A stretch of DNA of 64,000 bases from Poriferisodalis sp965237655 (GTDB taxonomy: Bacteria; Actinomycetota; Acidimicrobiia; Acidimicrobiales; Poriferisodalaceae), in contig NZ_CBDEGB010000002.1 of the NCBI RefSeq assembly GCF_965237655.1, positions 2,294,001-2,358,000 of the forward strand, in the 5' to 3' direction. The translations under genes were made by a program, and so were the position numbers. Below the pieces are notes generated by a model, which was not told the origin of the DNA, made no database searches, and saw only the letters and a program-made list of their open reading frames with translations. Below, in pieces: positions 53,301 through 61,836 of this stretch. Positions within the stretch are counted from its first letter, which is position 1. Each line of letters opens with the position of its first letter.

Positions 53301-55271
53301 TTCGCCATCCCGTTCTACTTCTACGACGAGTTCATGAAGAATGCCGTCCTGGCCGCGGAGAAGGTGTTCGGTAAAGGCCAGGGCGCCGAGGAGGACCGAT
53401 TCACGCTGCCTGCCGGCACGAAGCTGATTGCCGCCGTCGAGGCGATCCTGATTCATCCCAGATTCCAGGCGGACTTCGAGATCCAGGATGAGATGCTGGA
53501 TGACCTCCGGGAGGTGATCGAAGAAGCCGAGAGTCCGCAATGGATGATCGACGCGCTGACCGCCATGCACGCCGAGGTCCTCCCGGCGGGGCGATCGCTG
53601 CGCTACCGCTCCAGCACCAACAATGAGGATCTGCCGGGCTTCAGCGGCGCAGGGCTGTACGACTCCAACACACAGAAGCAGAGCGAGACCGAGAATGAGG
53701 GCATCGACAAATCCATGAAGCAGGTCTTCGCCGGCCTCTGGAACTACCGCGCGTTTATCGAGCGTGAGTTTCATCGAATCGACCATCTGGCCACCGCGAT
53801 GGGTGTGCTGGTGCACCCCAACTACTCCGACGAACTGGCCAACGGCGTCGCTGCAAGCTTCGACCCGATCAGCGGCCTGAACAGCTACTACTACCTCAAC
53901 TCGCAGCTCGGCGAGGACCTGGTGACGAACCCCGACGCGAGCTCGGAGCCGGAGGAGATCCTCTTGCACAAGAGCGGCGACTTCTACGAGATCCTGGCGA
54001 CCTCGAACCAGGTAGAGCCGGGCACCCTGCTGATGAGCGACGCGCAGATGAAACAGCTCGCAGAGCACCTCACCGCGATCCACGAGAAATTCGAGGAACT
54101 GTACGACCCCGGATCCAACCAACCGTTCGCCATCGAGATCGAGTTCAAGATCACCGTCGCCAACATCCTGGCGATCAAGCAGGCGCGGCCGTGGGTCTTC
54201 GCGGCGCCCAACCAGGGCCGCCAACGCGCCACCACGATCGGCACCGGCGGCCCTGGCGGCAGCAGCGGAAGCGGTGGTGGTGGTGGTGGTGGTGGTGATC
54301 TTGATGTGGGTGTTGCGGTGTTCATGGTCGCGAATGGGTGGAGCCCGCCCGATGTGGGTGTGGCGTCGGTGCTCGCTGCGCGCACCGACGGTGCGGTGGT
54401 GGTGTACACCGCGGGGGACGAGTTGTCGGCTGAGACTGCGCTGCTGCTGCGCGAGGCGTCGCCTGCTGAGGTGGTGATCGTGGGCGGCATTGCTGCGGTG
54501 TCACGTGACGTCCGCAGCCAGATCCGCGTGGCGTCGCCCGATTCGGGCATTTCGCGGGTCACCGGCGCGGACCGTGCCGACACCGCCGCGGGCACCGCGC
54601 GCCGGATTCTGGGGCCACCTGCGGCGGCCGGCCGGGTCACCCTGATCGTGGCGAATGGATGGTCGCCGCCCGACATCGGTGCTGCGGCGGCGCTGGCTGC
54701 GCGCAGCGGACGCTCCGCAGTGCTCTATGTTCGGCGTGACGGCCTGCCCGATGTCTCCGCGTCAGCGCTGCGCGACTACGACGTGGCGCGCGTCGTCCTC
54801 ATCGGGGGCCCCGCAGCGATCAGCGAGCAAGTGCACGATGCGATCGCTGCAGCAGCCGGCGATGCGAGCATCTCGCGGCTGACCGGCACGGACCGTGTCG
54901 ACACTGCCGCGCAGGCCGCACGACGCGTGCTGGGCAACCCCGCGTCCGCACCCGAGGGCATCACCTTGGTCATCGCCAACGGCTGGTCCCCGCCCGACAT
55001 CGGCGTCGCGGCAGCACTCGCTGCGGCCACCGACAACTCCGCGGTCGCATACACCGCCCCAAGCGGTCTGTCGACAGCCACGGCAATGCTCATCAGCCAA
55101 TACCGGCCCAGCCAGGTCATCATCATCGGCGGCAGCGCAGCAGTCGCCAACAGCGTGCGGGCAGCCATCACCCAGGCAGCACCTCCCAGCGCCGACGTGC
55201 GGCGCGTCACCGGCAGCACCCGCACCGACACCGCAGCCCGCGCCGCACGACGCATCCTTGCCGATCCCTGA
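47325..55271 (+). CDS. Giant secreted surface protein: propeller-like repeats, Ig-like domains, dikinase module, CWB2 anchors
   Basis: The 2,648-residue protein starts at a GTG with a signal peptide (ALVGVLLAALCLLTVDHMAV). An FN3-like remnant follows. Next come two blocks of five repeats with core GIWSDGTTMWVVD (about residues 210-460 and 675-895), each preceded and followed by cadherin-like beta-sandwich domains (DLSALSVGGESVAGFD, YTVSVNRGSDAPFGWKAEDD). Calx-beta-like domains (GEGESVTVTVSLDQALSGQV), a cadherin domain (about 1350-1450) and FN3 (about 1465-1545) come next. Residues about 1850-2300 form a dikinase module: phosphohistidine-type TVPQTPLSHVNLRAVQDSVP with His1880, then PPDK/PEP-synthase ATP-grasp RYRSSTNNEDLPGFSGAGLY from 2093 and FKITVANILAIKQARPWV. 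A poly-Gly linker leads to three CWB2 repeats (VANGWSPPDVG; near 2336, 2440, 2548). No close ribosome site is visible. Confidence 0.88.
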   Translation: MSNVFRFRPALVGVLLAALCLLTVDHMAVAQTSTAEDSEWDDPGDSSITRYEVLRRNLAVHAPGQFVTIDSNTGSHETSEQSNYVRADTPAAPSVAQTEAGNGVRQVLPDAESTDANLSALSVGGESVAGFDAETTSYQFGVANTVSQVTVAGVAANADATVAYSGTDADGADGHQVDLSVGRNDVTVTVTASDGVSTRDYTVSVNRGSDAPFGWKAEDDFDTLEAAENVAARGIWSDGTTMWVGDDENRKEKLFAYTLATKQRNPDEDFNTHIYPGNTSIRGIWSDGATMWVVDYNSDKAFAYVRPDVPDDVNMNVERDQDNDFLAIRLPMQRGPYWVYGLWSDGRTIWISDPVFDGIYAYNLVDRQRDPDKDIDPALGDGNARSGDLWSDGTTMWVSDRTKLFAYALDTGQRDSVRDFVALAVENTSPAGIWSNGTTMWVSDRFAGKIHAYNMPGNPDLSALSLSAGTLTPTLTPNFHRVTKSYAASVEHSVSTITVTATAVDAGNATVEFLDAADMPLVDADIVNDGQQVNLVVGDNTIKVKVTADDGVVTRTSTMIVTREPLSTDLSALSVDGKSVAGFDADTTSYQFGVANTVTQVTVAGVALDVGAAVTYSGTDANGADGHQVDLSVGRNVVTVTVADRDGGNTRDYTVSINRGSDAPFGWKAEDDFDTLKAAGNIDPSGIWSNGTIIWVVDDEENKLYAYALATGQHNAGRDFDALEAADNTNPRGIWSNGTTMWVSDRSDEEIYAYALATGRRDADKDIDSLVSAGNTAPVSIWSDRTTMWVADPEDDEIYAYTLASGEEVAGRKLDTLNAANNRSPRGIWSDRTTMWVADEEDDKLYAYELATGQRDAVRDFDDLAAAGNNDPRGIWSNGTTMWVVDWRKAKLYAYNMPGNPDLSALSISAGTSTPTWSPSFQRLTTAYAVSVANSASTITVTATAVDAANATVEFLDDADMPLLDADSVTDGQQVNLVVGDKTIKVKVTAGDGVVTRIYTLTVTREAPAPVSFGSSSYSVGEGESVTVTVSLDQALSGQVVVPLNVTDGSGISGSDYSGVPASVTFAAGAMSATFSFSAGDDDLVEADEDVTVAFGTLPEAVIEGSPATTTVTITNDDVPNWALSATRASITEAAVSSSTVSVSSGGVTFSSEKTINLGFAGTATKGTDYTVADETLTLAAGRSSVSTTVSALDDSELDVGETILVTATLGGSTIGTQQLITVVDDEQAATSIVLEVSPSAVGEGAGAATLTVEGTLDGAGLTTDTVVSLTLAAGTATEGDDYTVGSATATLTIAARAVSGTASFRLTPVDDRIDDDDETVTIAASSTSTLPLSPASLTVTITDNDEPNNVPVFDPATLTRLLEENSGAGVAVGAAVTATDADDDTLSYSLEGTDAGSFRIDSASGQISTAPGVTYDHEASGNSYVLTVTADDSRGGEASATVTIEITDVDEPPPPPAAPSVSPTRGETDSLDVSWIAPSMTGRPDFSGYKVRYSKGSRWADWPHTGTGIVATIDGLDPDTSYDVQVRAINDEGESGWSPPGDGSTFAIDDPCLEVGPTPTVVAVTSVPIVVPSTTDVYFVLYVTHRRDGAEVWTPVAVTWGKTGTTTLGENVEALPYTRYRVEQYDITDPADIDGDCDDDLSELAALGRMNPLNAAPAILRNDGAVAIPDGDTFEELSYTEPGSDYEYVKFALLDMDTDHPLLYFINSTTHLRHPVVLFLDAIGHTNPDLPWAILGEIVYDPDLVAADGTQGVYYFWLNRYDGRYTFDLLDRAHTMLTAAMPLLGDNMPMYIPNHRLPGYQAGLETLRASRIPLLFNEDVFPDTDFLALNSEVGFGLLRVMDPGERPSPLNIVIYESLPNELPRVGGIITTVPQTPLSHVNLRAVQDSVPNAYIKDALGKDAIDALIDSYVRYEVTADGYELRAATLAEVNAHHAASRPARAQVPERDLSVTEITPLSDIGFDDWRAFGVKAANVAVLGTLGFTAGTVPEGFAIPFYFYDEFMKNAVLAAEKVFGKGQGAEEDRFTLPAGTKLIAAVEAILIHPRFQADFEIQDEMLDDLREVIEEAESPQWMIDALTAMHAEVLPAGRSLRYRSSTNNEDLPGFSGAGLYDSNTQKQSETENEGIDKSMKQVFAGLWNYRAFIEREFHRIDHLATAMGVLVHPNYSDELANGVAASFDPISGLNSYYYLNSQLGEDLVTNPDASSEPEEILLHKSGDFYEILATSNQVEPGTLLMSDAQMKQLAEHLTAIHEKFEELYDPGSNQPFAIEIEFKITVANILAIKQARPWVFAAPNQGRQRATTIGTGGPGGSSGSGGGGGGGGDLDVGVAVFMVANGWSPPDVGVASVLAARTDGAVVVYTAGDELSAETALLLREASPAEVVIVGGIAAVSRDVRSQIRVASPDSGISRVTGADRADTAAGTARRILGPPAAAGRVTLIVANGWSPPDIGAAAALAARSGRSAVLYVRRDGLPDVSASALRDYDVARVVLIGGPAAISEQVHDAIAAAAGDASISRLTGTDRVDTAAQAARRVLGNPASAPEGITLVIANGWSPPDIGVAAALAAATDNSAVAYTAPSGLSTATAMLISQYRPSQVIIIGGSAAVANSVRAAITQAAPPSADVRRVTGSTRTDTAARAARRILADP
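54273..54296 (+). repeat. (GGT)8 microsatellite in the giant gene
   Basis: Eight perfect GGT units encode the poly-glycine linker between the dikinase module and the CWB2 anchor region. Being a multiple of three, slippage would change linker length without shifting the frame. Confidence 0.9.
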
Positions 55272-55372
55272 TCTGTCCACCCAGGCGCGCGCTTAGCCCT
55301 CATCCACCGATGCGAGACCGTCGCACAACAGCCAATCGCGCTCACCGCTCGACAAGAGAGCGTCTGACAGGC

Positions 55373-56345
55373 CCTAGAGGCCGCGTGGATAGGCGACCAT
55401 CCACCAGTCGTCGTGTTGGTCCGGCTGTGATGCCGGGTGCGATTACAACCGACGACATGGTGGAGGTGCTTGGTCATCATGCGCGCTTTGAGCAAGGCGG
55501 TGGTGGATGTCATCTGGGCGGCGGCCGAGCCGTTGTTGCCCAGGACACCTGACCGGCATCGGTTGGGCTGCCACCGGCGTCGCGTGTGCGACCGGCTGTG
55601 CCTGCGCGGCATCGTCATCCGGCTCGTGACGGGCTGCTCATGGGAGACCGCGGAGATGATCCTCGACGAAGCGGTGTCGGACACCACGCTGCGCACGCGC
55701 CGCGACGAATGGGCCGCCGCGGGCGTGTTCGGCAGCCTCGCCGACGAAGCGATCGCCGCGTATGACCGCATCATGGGCCTGCGGCTGGGCGATGTGTGCG
55801 TGGAGGGCTCGATCCACAAGGCTCCCTGCGGCGGCCCCGGAACCGGCAAAAGCCCCGTCGACAGGAGCAAGACAGGCTGGAAATGGTCACTGGCCACCGA
55901 TGCCGCGGGCACTCCCGTCGCGTGGGCCGCCGACGGCGCGAACCGCCACGACACCATCTTGTTCGAGCCCACCGTCGCCGAGATCGCTCGCCGGGGACTG
56001 CACCACGACATCGACACCGTGCACCTCGACCGCGGCTACCTCGGCGCCCGCGTCGACCGAGCCGCCGACAAGCTGGGCATCACCGACATCGCCCGGCCAA
56101 CCAAACACCGCACCGCCGACAACGACGGACCCAAACCAGCGAACGCACCGCTGGGACTGCGCTGGACCGTCGAGCGCACCAACTCATGGCTGTCCAACTT
56201 CGGACAGCTACGACGCAACACCGACCGCCGCCCCGAGCACCGCACCGCCCAGCTCGCACTCGCCGTCGCCCTGCTCATCACCGCCAAACTCATCAACCAC
56301 CGCAACCGATGGCAACCCCCACCCCCACCTATCCACTGACCCTCT
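55373..56345 (+). mobile_element. IS5-family element, second type
   Basis: Terminal repeats: TAGAGGCCGCGTGGATAGG on the left and, read inwards, TAGAGGGTCAGTGGATAGG on the right. No clear target duplication is left. The boundary of the giant inverted repeat (56286) lies inside this element, 60 bases from its right end. Confidence 0.82.
55479..56339 (+). CDS. IS5-family transposase, second type
   Basis: The 286-residue DDE transposase has VVDVIWAAAEPLLPRTPDRH, CVEGSIHKAPCGGPGTGKSP (where the first D of the related copy at 31850 is E), IDTVHLDRGYLGARVDRAAD (second D) and LGLRWTVERTNSWLSNFGQL (E). In the 31850 homologue the first motif reads ALDGSIHKAPC, so this copy may carry a substituted catalytic residue. 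ATG 55479 was preferred over an upstream start. Confidence 0.9.
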   Translation: MRALSKAVVDVIWAAAEPLLPRTPDRHRLGCHRRRVCDRLCLRGIVIRLVTGCSWETAEMILDEAVSDTTLRTRRDEWAAAGVFGSLADEAIAAYDRIMGLRLGDVCVEGSIHKAPCGGPGTGKSPVDRSKTGWKWSLATDAAGTPVAWAADGANRHDTILFEPTVAEIARRGLHHDIDTVHLDRGYLGARVDRAADKLGITDIARPTKHRTADNDGPKPANAPLGLRWTVERTNSWLSNFGQLRRNTDRRPEHRTAQLALAVALLITAKLINHRNRWQPPPPPIH

Positions 56346-56461
56346 AAGCGCAGTCTTGACGCGAGCAAGCCAAGGACCGCGGGCCGAGGCCCCGACCAGG
56401 CCTCGTCGCGACCGACCTCGACCGCAACGGCATCACCGGCGTCGAGAATCATGCGCCCCGT

Positions 56462-57019
56462 GTGGGTCGCTTCGCCCGAATCGGGACGGGACCTGACTCG
56501 GAGCCTTCGGGCGCTGCTGCGGGCGGTTCCGGTGCGCACAGCGGCCGGTGTCGTCGGTCCGCTGCTGGGGTCCTGGCCGACGCAGGCAGCGAGGTCGTCG
56601 AGGTGCCCCCGCACATGACAGCGGCAGCTCGGCGTCGTCAGCGCACTGGCTCCAAGACCGATCCCGGCGACGCGCTGGCGATCGCCCGGGTCGGTCTTCG
56701 CGAGCACTGCCTGCCCCCGCCGCGGCCCGATGGAGCCATCGAGGAGCTGCGCCGTTTGGTGCGCTATCGGCGAGAACTCGTCGCTGACCGCACCCGGCAG
56801 ATCAACCAGCTTCACGCCGATCTCGAACAGCTGCGGCCCGGCTACCACCATGGCCTGGGCCGCCTGGGCAGCCCCCAGCTCTGGACCGTGCTGCCAGATG
56901 GCTGCGCGACAACCAAGGCGCCCGAGCCCAGATCGCCCGCAGCCGCACCCGCTCCTGCACCGGGCTCGGGGACACCCGCCGCCTCTGTCAAATGCAAGGT
57001 GGTTCGCGTCGCCGCATGA
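56462..57019 (+). pseudogene. Partial IS110-family transposase, right copy
   Basis: Exact inverted copy of 45076-45633: the middle of an IS110 DEDD domain (GSKTDPGDALAIARVGLREH) without either end. It lies about 115 bases beyond the IS5 element, whose insertion may have removed the transposase start. Confidence 0.75.
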
Positions 57020-57027
57020 GGCGCGCT

Positions 57028-57558
57028 TCAGTGCTGCTCACGGCTTTTTCGTCTCATGTACAGCCTGTTCTTCATGCGTCGGTTGTCGCGTGCACACGAT
57101 TCGCAGCGCAGCGCGCGTGGATCTCGGTGCTCAATGCTGCGCGCGCAGTCGACGCAGCACCGCTGTTGGGGGCGGCCTCTGCGTCTGCGATCACTTGAGC
57201 GCATCCGGGCTCGACGATGTTCGGGCAGGCACGACGAGCAGTACCTCGCCTGAGGCACCCGGTCGTCGATACGTGCCCGGCAGTTGCGGCAATGCTCCGG
57301 ATTGGGATCGGGATCGGGAGTTCGGCCGTGCACAGCGCCTCCCCAGATGCCGTGCAGCAGCGAACGGGGCTGCCGCGCTGCCCATGCCCGACAGTCGTCT
57401 CGTACCGCACAGGAGCTGCATATCTCCAAAGCGTGTCGGGTCTCGGCTCGGGTCGACTCGGGGAACCACCATTCGGGAGGTGCACCACGGCATGCCGCGA
57501 GTTGCACGACTGCGTCCGGCAACGGCTCGAAGACTGCCATGTGGACTGGCGGCGTCAT
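57028..57558 (-). CDS. WhiB-like protein with two extra zinc ribbons, right copy
   Basis: Exact inverted copy of 44537-45067. Four WhiB cysteines, the GIWGG turn, then two CxxC...CxxC units. Having two identical intact copies implies a possible dosage effect. Confidence 0.82.
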   Translation of the reverse strand: MTPPVHMAVFEPLPDAVVQLAACRGAPPEWWFPESTRAETRHALEICSSCAVRDDCRAWAARQPRSLLHGIWGGAVHGRTPDPDPNPEHCRNCRARIDDRVPQARYCSSCLPEHRRARMRSSDRRRRGRPQQRCCVDCARSIEHRDPRALRCESCARDNRRMKNRLYMRRKSREQH

Positions 57559-58304
57559 CGTCGGCGCTCAAGCTCGCGATGAGAGCCGGTGCGACGGATC
57601 GGCGCGCGTATGGCCAGGAGCAGGGACACGTCAATCGCGACATCACCAATCCCTGTGCCCACCTTGCGCTTGCGCAATCTAGTGACAACACATCACACGT
57701 TCCTATTGGAATCGACGCAGATGTCATGCCGTTTACGCATGAGCGATCGGTCCGAAACGGGTGCGATGCCAGCGCTTCGCATTGCGGTTGTGCGCTGCGG
57801 CCGCGCAGGGCGACCGGTGCCTTCCTCTGGGCGCATCGTGTCGCCCAGCACCGACGGGCGCCGTCGTCGAGGCGCTGATGCCGGACCGCGGACTCAGCCA
57901 AGAGCCGATGAGATGGCCACTGAGATCGTCGAGGAGCGCTGATTGCCCGACGACTGGCTCGCCCGGATGGCGGCACACCAACGCCGTCGCCACGACTCGG
58001 ACGCCTCGCCGCTGCCGGCGATCGCATCCGGCGCCGCGTCGTGAAGTTGGCGGTCCGTCCGGCTGACTGGGGTCGGGCATACACCATCGAACACCGCGAG
58101 AGCAGGGTTCGTCGCCACATCGGCTCGATGAGCATCCGGACAGCAGGACATGTCGTCACGCTGATGCGACGGATGCCGTCAGCTGGGAAGCGGCGGCCGT
58201 ACTGAGGCGCCTCGCACCGATCGTACCGAAGGGCGGGGTCGAGGGAGCCTGTCCAGAGGTTGACGTGCAAGCAGCGAACGTGGAGCGAGGTGAGCTGTTT
58301 GAGG
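57559..58304. pseudogene. Degraded paralogue of the 61026 gene and other debris, right copy
   Basis: Inverted copy of 43791-44536. The sense strand here is plus. A frame-disrupted relative of the gene at 61026-61679 lies around 57865-58155 (for example the GRAYTIEHRESRVRRHIGS-like stretch). Confidence 0.5.
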
Positions 58305-58438
58305 CCGGTGGTGTCGACGTTGACATAGCGCGGCCGCGGCGACTCGCCGAACTCGTTGACTGCCGCCAGGGTCACCGAGTCATGAGATGCCGAAGTCGCC
58401 TCGAGCCCCGACGTCGCCCGCCGAATCCAATCCACCAC
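58305..58438 (-). pseudogene. Fibronectin type III remnant, right copy
   Basis: Inverted copy of 43657-43790, an FN3 domain with its middle deleted. Confidence 0.6.
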
Positions 58439-58565
58439 CGCTGTGTCATAGCCTGCCCCTGAAACACTTCCGAACAGGCACGCTGATCATGCAAATTGCT
58501 CGACAGACTGATGTGTTCCCGATTGGTACACCGTTGGGTTCGTGCGAGGTGCTTCAATCACCGGG

Positions 58566-60449
58566 ATGAAGACCAGTGGGCGCACTGTGGGGTGGATGAC
58601 CGGGCTGGGAGCAATCTTGTCGGTGGCCCTGTTGGCGGCGTTGGCGACGATGCCGGCAGCAGCCCAGTCAGCGGCACCGGAGCGTCCTTCGGGGCTGGTG
58701 GCGACTTCGGTCACCCATGACTCGGCCGCAATCAGCTGGAACGATCCCGGCGACAGCACGATCACCGGCTACCGGATCCTGCGCCGTGACCGCGACGTCG
58801 ACGCGCCGGGGGTGTTCGCCACGCTTGTGGAGGACACCGGCACTTCGGCGGTGTCCCATGTCGACGATTCGGTGGAACCGGAGCGGCGCTACGTCTACCG
58901 GGTCGTCGCCCTGGGCGCGGGCGGCGAGTCGCCCCGGTCGAGCTACGTCAATGTCGACACTCCCTCAGAGCCCACGGAGCCCGAGCGCGAAGAGCCCGCT
59001 GGGCCTGAAGTGTCCGAGCCCGACGATTCCGAGTCCATCGTTTATGTTGCGTCTTTCGAGCTTGATGGGGTCGATGGAGGTCGCCTGGGCGACCGGCCCC
59101 AAGCCGTCGAGGTTCATCGTCCGATGCAGGTGCCTGCGGCGCCGACCTACCTGCGGGCCAAGGCGCTCAACGACGGCACGGTGTTTCTGACCTGGGATGC
59201 ACCCGACGACGACAGCGTCACCGGCTACCTGGTCGGGTGGCGTCGGCACCAGCCGGGCGAGCGGTTCAGCGTGACGGTGGAGACCGTGGTCGAGACTCAA
59301 AGCACGGAAACCGCCTTCTCTCACACCGCAGGGGTGCACGACGTGCTGCACGCCTACTGGGTCAAGGCGGTCAACGCCGCTGGTGCAAGCGGGCGGTCGA
59401 ACTACGACAACGCGACGCCTTTTGTCGGCCAGTTCTGGGAGGTCGGATTCCACCTGCCCATCGTCCATCTCACCTTCGACGACGGTCCGAGCCCGACGAT
59501 TACCCCTCAGATCTTGGATCTGCTCGCCGAATACGGCGCTCGGGCGACGTTCTTCGTGAACGGAACACGCGCAGCACTCCATCCGGAGCTGATCGCGAGG
59601 ATCACCTCGGAAGGACACAGCGTCGGCAATCACGCTTGGCAGCACGAACGGCTGACCGAGCTCTCGCGCGAGGACTTCAACAGCACGCTCACCCGCGCCC
59701 AGGATCTGCTCGGCGAGCGCGGCGTGCCGTGTATGCGCCCTCCCTACGGCGACATAGACAGCCGCACGAGCGCATGGGCATCGTCGCTGGGGCTAAGGGT
59801 CGTCACATGGTCGTTGAACAGCGGAGATTCCGCAGGCGCCAAAGCTGACACCATGATCTCGAGGCTGACCGACAATGTGTCGTATTTCGACGTTGTGCTG
59901 ATGCACGACACCGGACAAGAGACAGTCGAGGCTGTCAGAGAGCTGCTGAAGCGCTGGGCCCAACTGGGCTTCGAATTCAAACCAGTCTGCGAACCGCCGG
60001 CCACAGCAGCCGTTCCCCTCAACACAGTCACGACCGAATCGCCGACCGTGCCGGTTGCTGAGGACGACCTTGGTCCCGGTGTCCCAGAGGCCCCCCAGAA
60101 CCTGACCCCCGAGGGCGTCGCACCCCTGGTGGCTGAATTCGAGGATCTTCCCGCAAGCCACACCGGATCAGATCCGTTCACTGTGCGTCTCGCGTTCAGC
60201 GAACCCATCGCCAACGGCTACATACAAGTTCGGGATCGCTCAGTGGAAGTCACCGGAGGCTTGGTGCTCACCGCATCCCGAGTCGAACGACGCAAGGACC
60301 TGTGGGAGATCACCATCTTGCCCCGCACCACCGACCACGTCACCATCGTCGTGGCAGCCGCCACGGATTGCGCCACATGGGCACACATCTGCACCGACGC
60401 CGGAAAAAAGCTCTCCTACCGGCTTCAGCTCACCGTCCCCGGACCCTAG
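58566..60449 (+). CDS. Secreted FN3-containing polysaccharide deacetylase (NodB/CE4), right copy
   Basis: Same 627-residue protein as at 41646-43529. The only nucleotide difference found between the arms is here: codon GAG at 59658-59660 against GAA in the left copy, both glutamate. In this copy the signal peptide runs to AAAQS, FN3 domains surround the acidic linker, the metal-binding aspartates of HLTFDDGPSP lie near 59478-59483 and the histidines of HSVGNHAWQH near 59616-59633. Confidence 0.88.
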   Translation: MKTSGRTVGWMTGLGAILSVALLAALATMPAAAQSAAPERPSGLVATSVTHDSAAISWNDPGDSTITGYRILRRDRDVDAPGVFATLVEDTGTSAVSHVDDSVEPERRYVYRVVALGAGGESPRSSYVNVDTPSEPTEPEREEPAGPEVSEPDDSESIVYVASFELDGVDGGRLGDRPQAVEVHRPMQVPAAPTYLRAKALNDGTVFLTWDAPDDDSVTGYLVGWRRHQPGERFSVTVETVVETQSTETAFSHTAGVHDVLHAYWVKAVNAAGASGRSNYDNATPFVGQFWEVGFHLPIVHLTFDDGPSPTITPQILDLLAEYGARATFFVNGTRAALHPELIARITSEGHSVGNHAWQHERLTELSREDFNSTLTRAQDLLGERGVPCMRPPYGDIDSRTSAWASSLGLRVVTWSLNSGDSAGAKADTMISRLTDNVSYFDVVLMHDTGQETVEAVRELLKRWAQLGFEFKPVCEPPATAAVPLNTVTTESPTVPVAEDDLGPGVPEAPQNLTPEGVAPLVAEFEDLPASHTGSDPFTVRLAFSEPIANGYIQVRDRSVEVTGGLVLTASRVERRKDLWEITILPRTTDHVTIVVAAATDCATWAHICTDAGKKLSYRLQLTVPGP

Positions 60450-60604
60450 ATTCTCACCGGAGCCACCCACGGTGACGGCTCGTCGGACTCCGCGGCGCAA
60501 TGCCGCCGCTCAACCCGTCGTGCATCGCGGCCACTACACACCGCGTCGTTCGCAACATCTGAACGAGCACTGCCCGTCGGACGTCGAATGGGGCTTCGAG
60601 GAAC

Positions 60605-60877
60605 AGTGAAACGGCTGCTCACTGCGGCTGCCGCCACACTGATGGCCGCTGCCCTCGTCCTGCCGCCCAAGCCGAAACAGTCGCCAGCCGGGAGTTGCCC
60701 GCCGAAGCCGTTGAACGCACACAGCCCAGGCTCGTGATCCATGGGCACTCGCATCAATCGAATCGCGAACGCGCCAACGACCAGACCCAAGCCGTCGGTC
60801 TCGCCGCGGACGGGACTCCCAGGAGCATGGCGCAGCTCGCATTCGATACTCCGCCCGATGTGTCGTTCGTGTCGTGA
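60605..60877 (+). pseudogene. Remnant of a secreted metallophosphoesterase, right copy
   Basis: Inverted copy of 41218-41490: a signal-peptide start (60605-60736) and, in another frame, a GHSH-containing phosphoesterase tail (60695-60877). Confidence 0.5.
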
Positions 60878-61025
60878 TGCGGCTTCGTGGCTTCAGGCCG
60901 CGGGCCTGCCGAGACACCCGTCGAATTTCTTGCCTCAGGCACCGACAAGACGCCCGGCTGCGTGACATGCCAGACAAGACGAACATGGCGGGCCTGGTGA
61001 GCAACGAGTCAGCGGGCCGACTGCA

Positions 61026-61679
61026 GTGACTGATCCAGAGGGTGACGCCGGACGCTCCCGGCAGGACCAGATCGACCCGGCTAGGGCCGCGGCGCTCACC
61101 GAGCTTGGCGAGCGCCGCGCGGCTCAGGGCATGCACGCGAGGGTTTATGTGCGCGACGGGATGACGGCCGCCATGGTCCACCGTGACGGTGACACAGGGG
61201 CAACGATCGACGAGGCATTGGTCGAAGGCGCCGATCTCATCGAGACGCTGGCCGCTGAGATCGCCGAGGAGATGGGGCTGCCCGATGACTGGCTCGCCCA
61301 CACCGGCGGCAAACCGACGCCGCCGTCGGCACCACCCCCGCCCCCACGACGCGGCCGACTCGCAGCCGCCTGCGACCGCATCGTGCGCAGGGTCGTGAAG
61401 ACGGCAGTCCGGCTGGCCGGCTGGGGTCGGGCATACGCCCTCGAACACCCCGACAGCAGGGTCCGTCGGCACCTCGGCCAGTTGGGCATCCGCACAGCCG
61501 GATGCATTGTCAAGGTGGCGCGGAGGCTGCCGTCACCCGGGAAGCGGCCCGATAGTCACTTCTTGGCCAGTGCACCCTGTTTGTGTTGGCCAGTTGCATC
61601 CGATTCGGCCCGTTTTTCGCGTTTAGCCACGTGTTCGGGGGCCGTCTGCCTCATCTGTGGCGCGAGAAGCGTCTGTTAG
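61026..61679 (+). CDS. Unknown protein with IDEAL..GLPDDWL motif, right copy
   Basis: Inverted copy of 40416-41069, starting at a GTG (61026). The C-terminal 40 residues read through repeat-like DNA with two TTGGCCAG motifs (around 61565-61600). Confidence 0.5.
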   Translation: MTDPEGDAGRSRQDQIDPARAAALTELGERRAAQGMHARVYVRDGMTAAMVHRDGDTGATIDEALVEGADLIETLAAEIAEEMGLPDDWLAHTGGKPTPPSAPPPPPRRGRLAAACDRIVRRVVKTAVRLAGWGRAYALEHPDSRVRRHLGQLGIRTAGCIVKVARRLPSPGKRPDSHFLASAPCLCWPVASDSARFSRLATCSGAVCLICGARSVC

Positions 61680-61836
61680 GGAGGTGCCGCGAGGTGTTCT
61701 GGCATCGGAGCCGCCGGTGTCGGTCCAGGGAGGGGTCGCGGAGGACGGTTCGTCGGACTGTTGAGGCTCGTAGGTCTTGGGGCGGGTTGCGTTCTTGGCT
61801 CGTCTGGCCTCGTGCGCCCCTGGGTGGGTATTTTCG

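Noticed and set aside
52305..54224. 639-residue minus-strand open frame
   Set aside because: Antisense to the dikinase module, which has clear family motifs on the plus strand.
59660..59660. Arm-to-arm mismatch as evidence of old divergence
   Set aside because: One silent difference in 7.7 kb is compatible with recent duplication, gene conversion or a read error, so no age was inferred.
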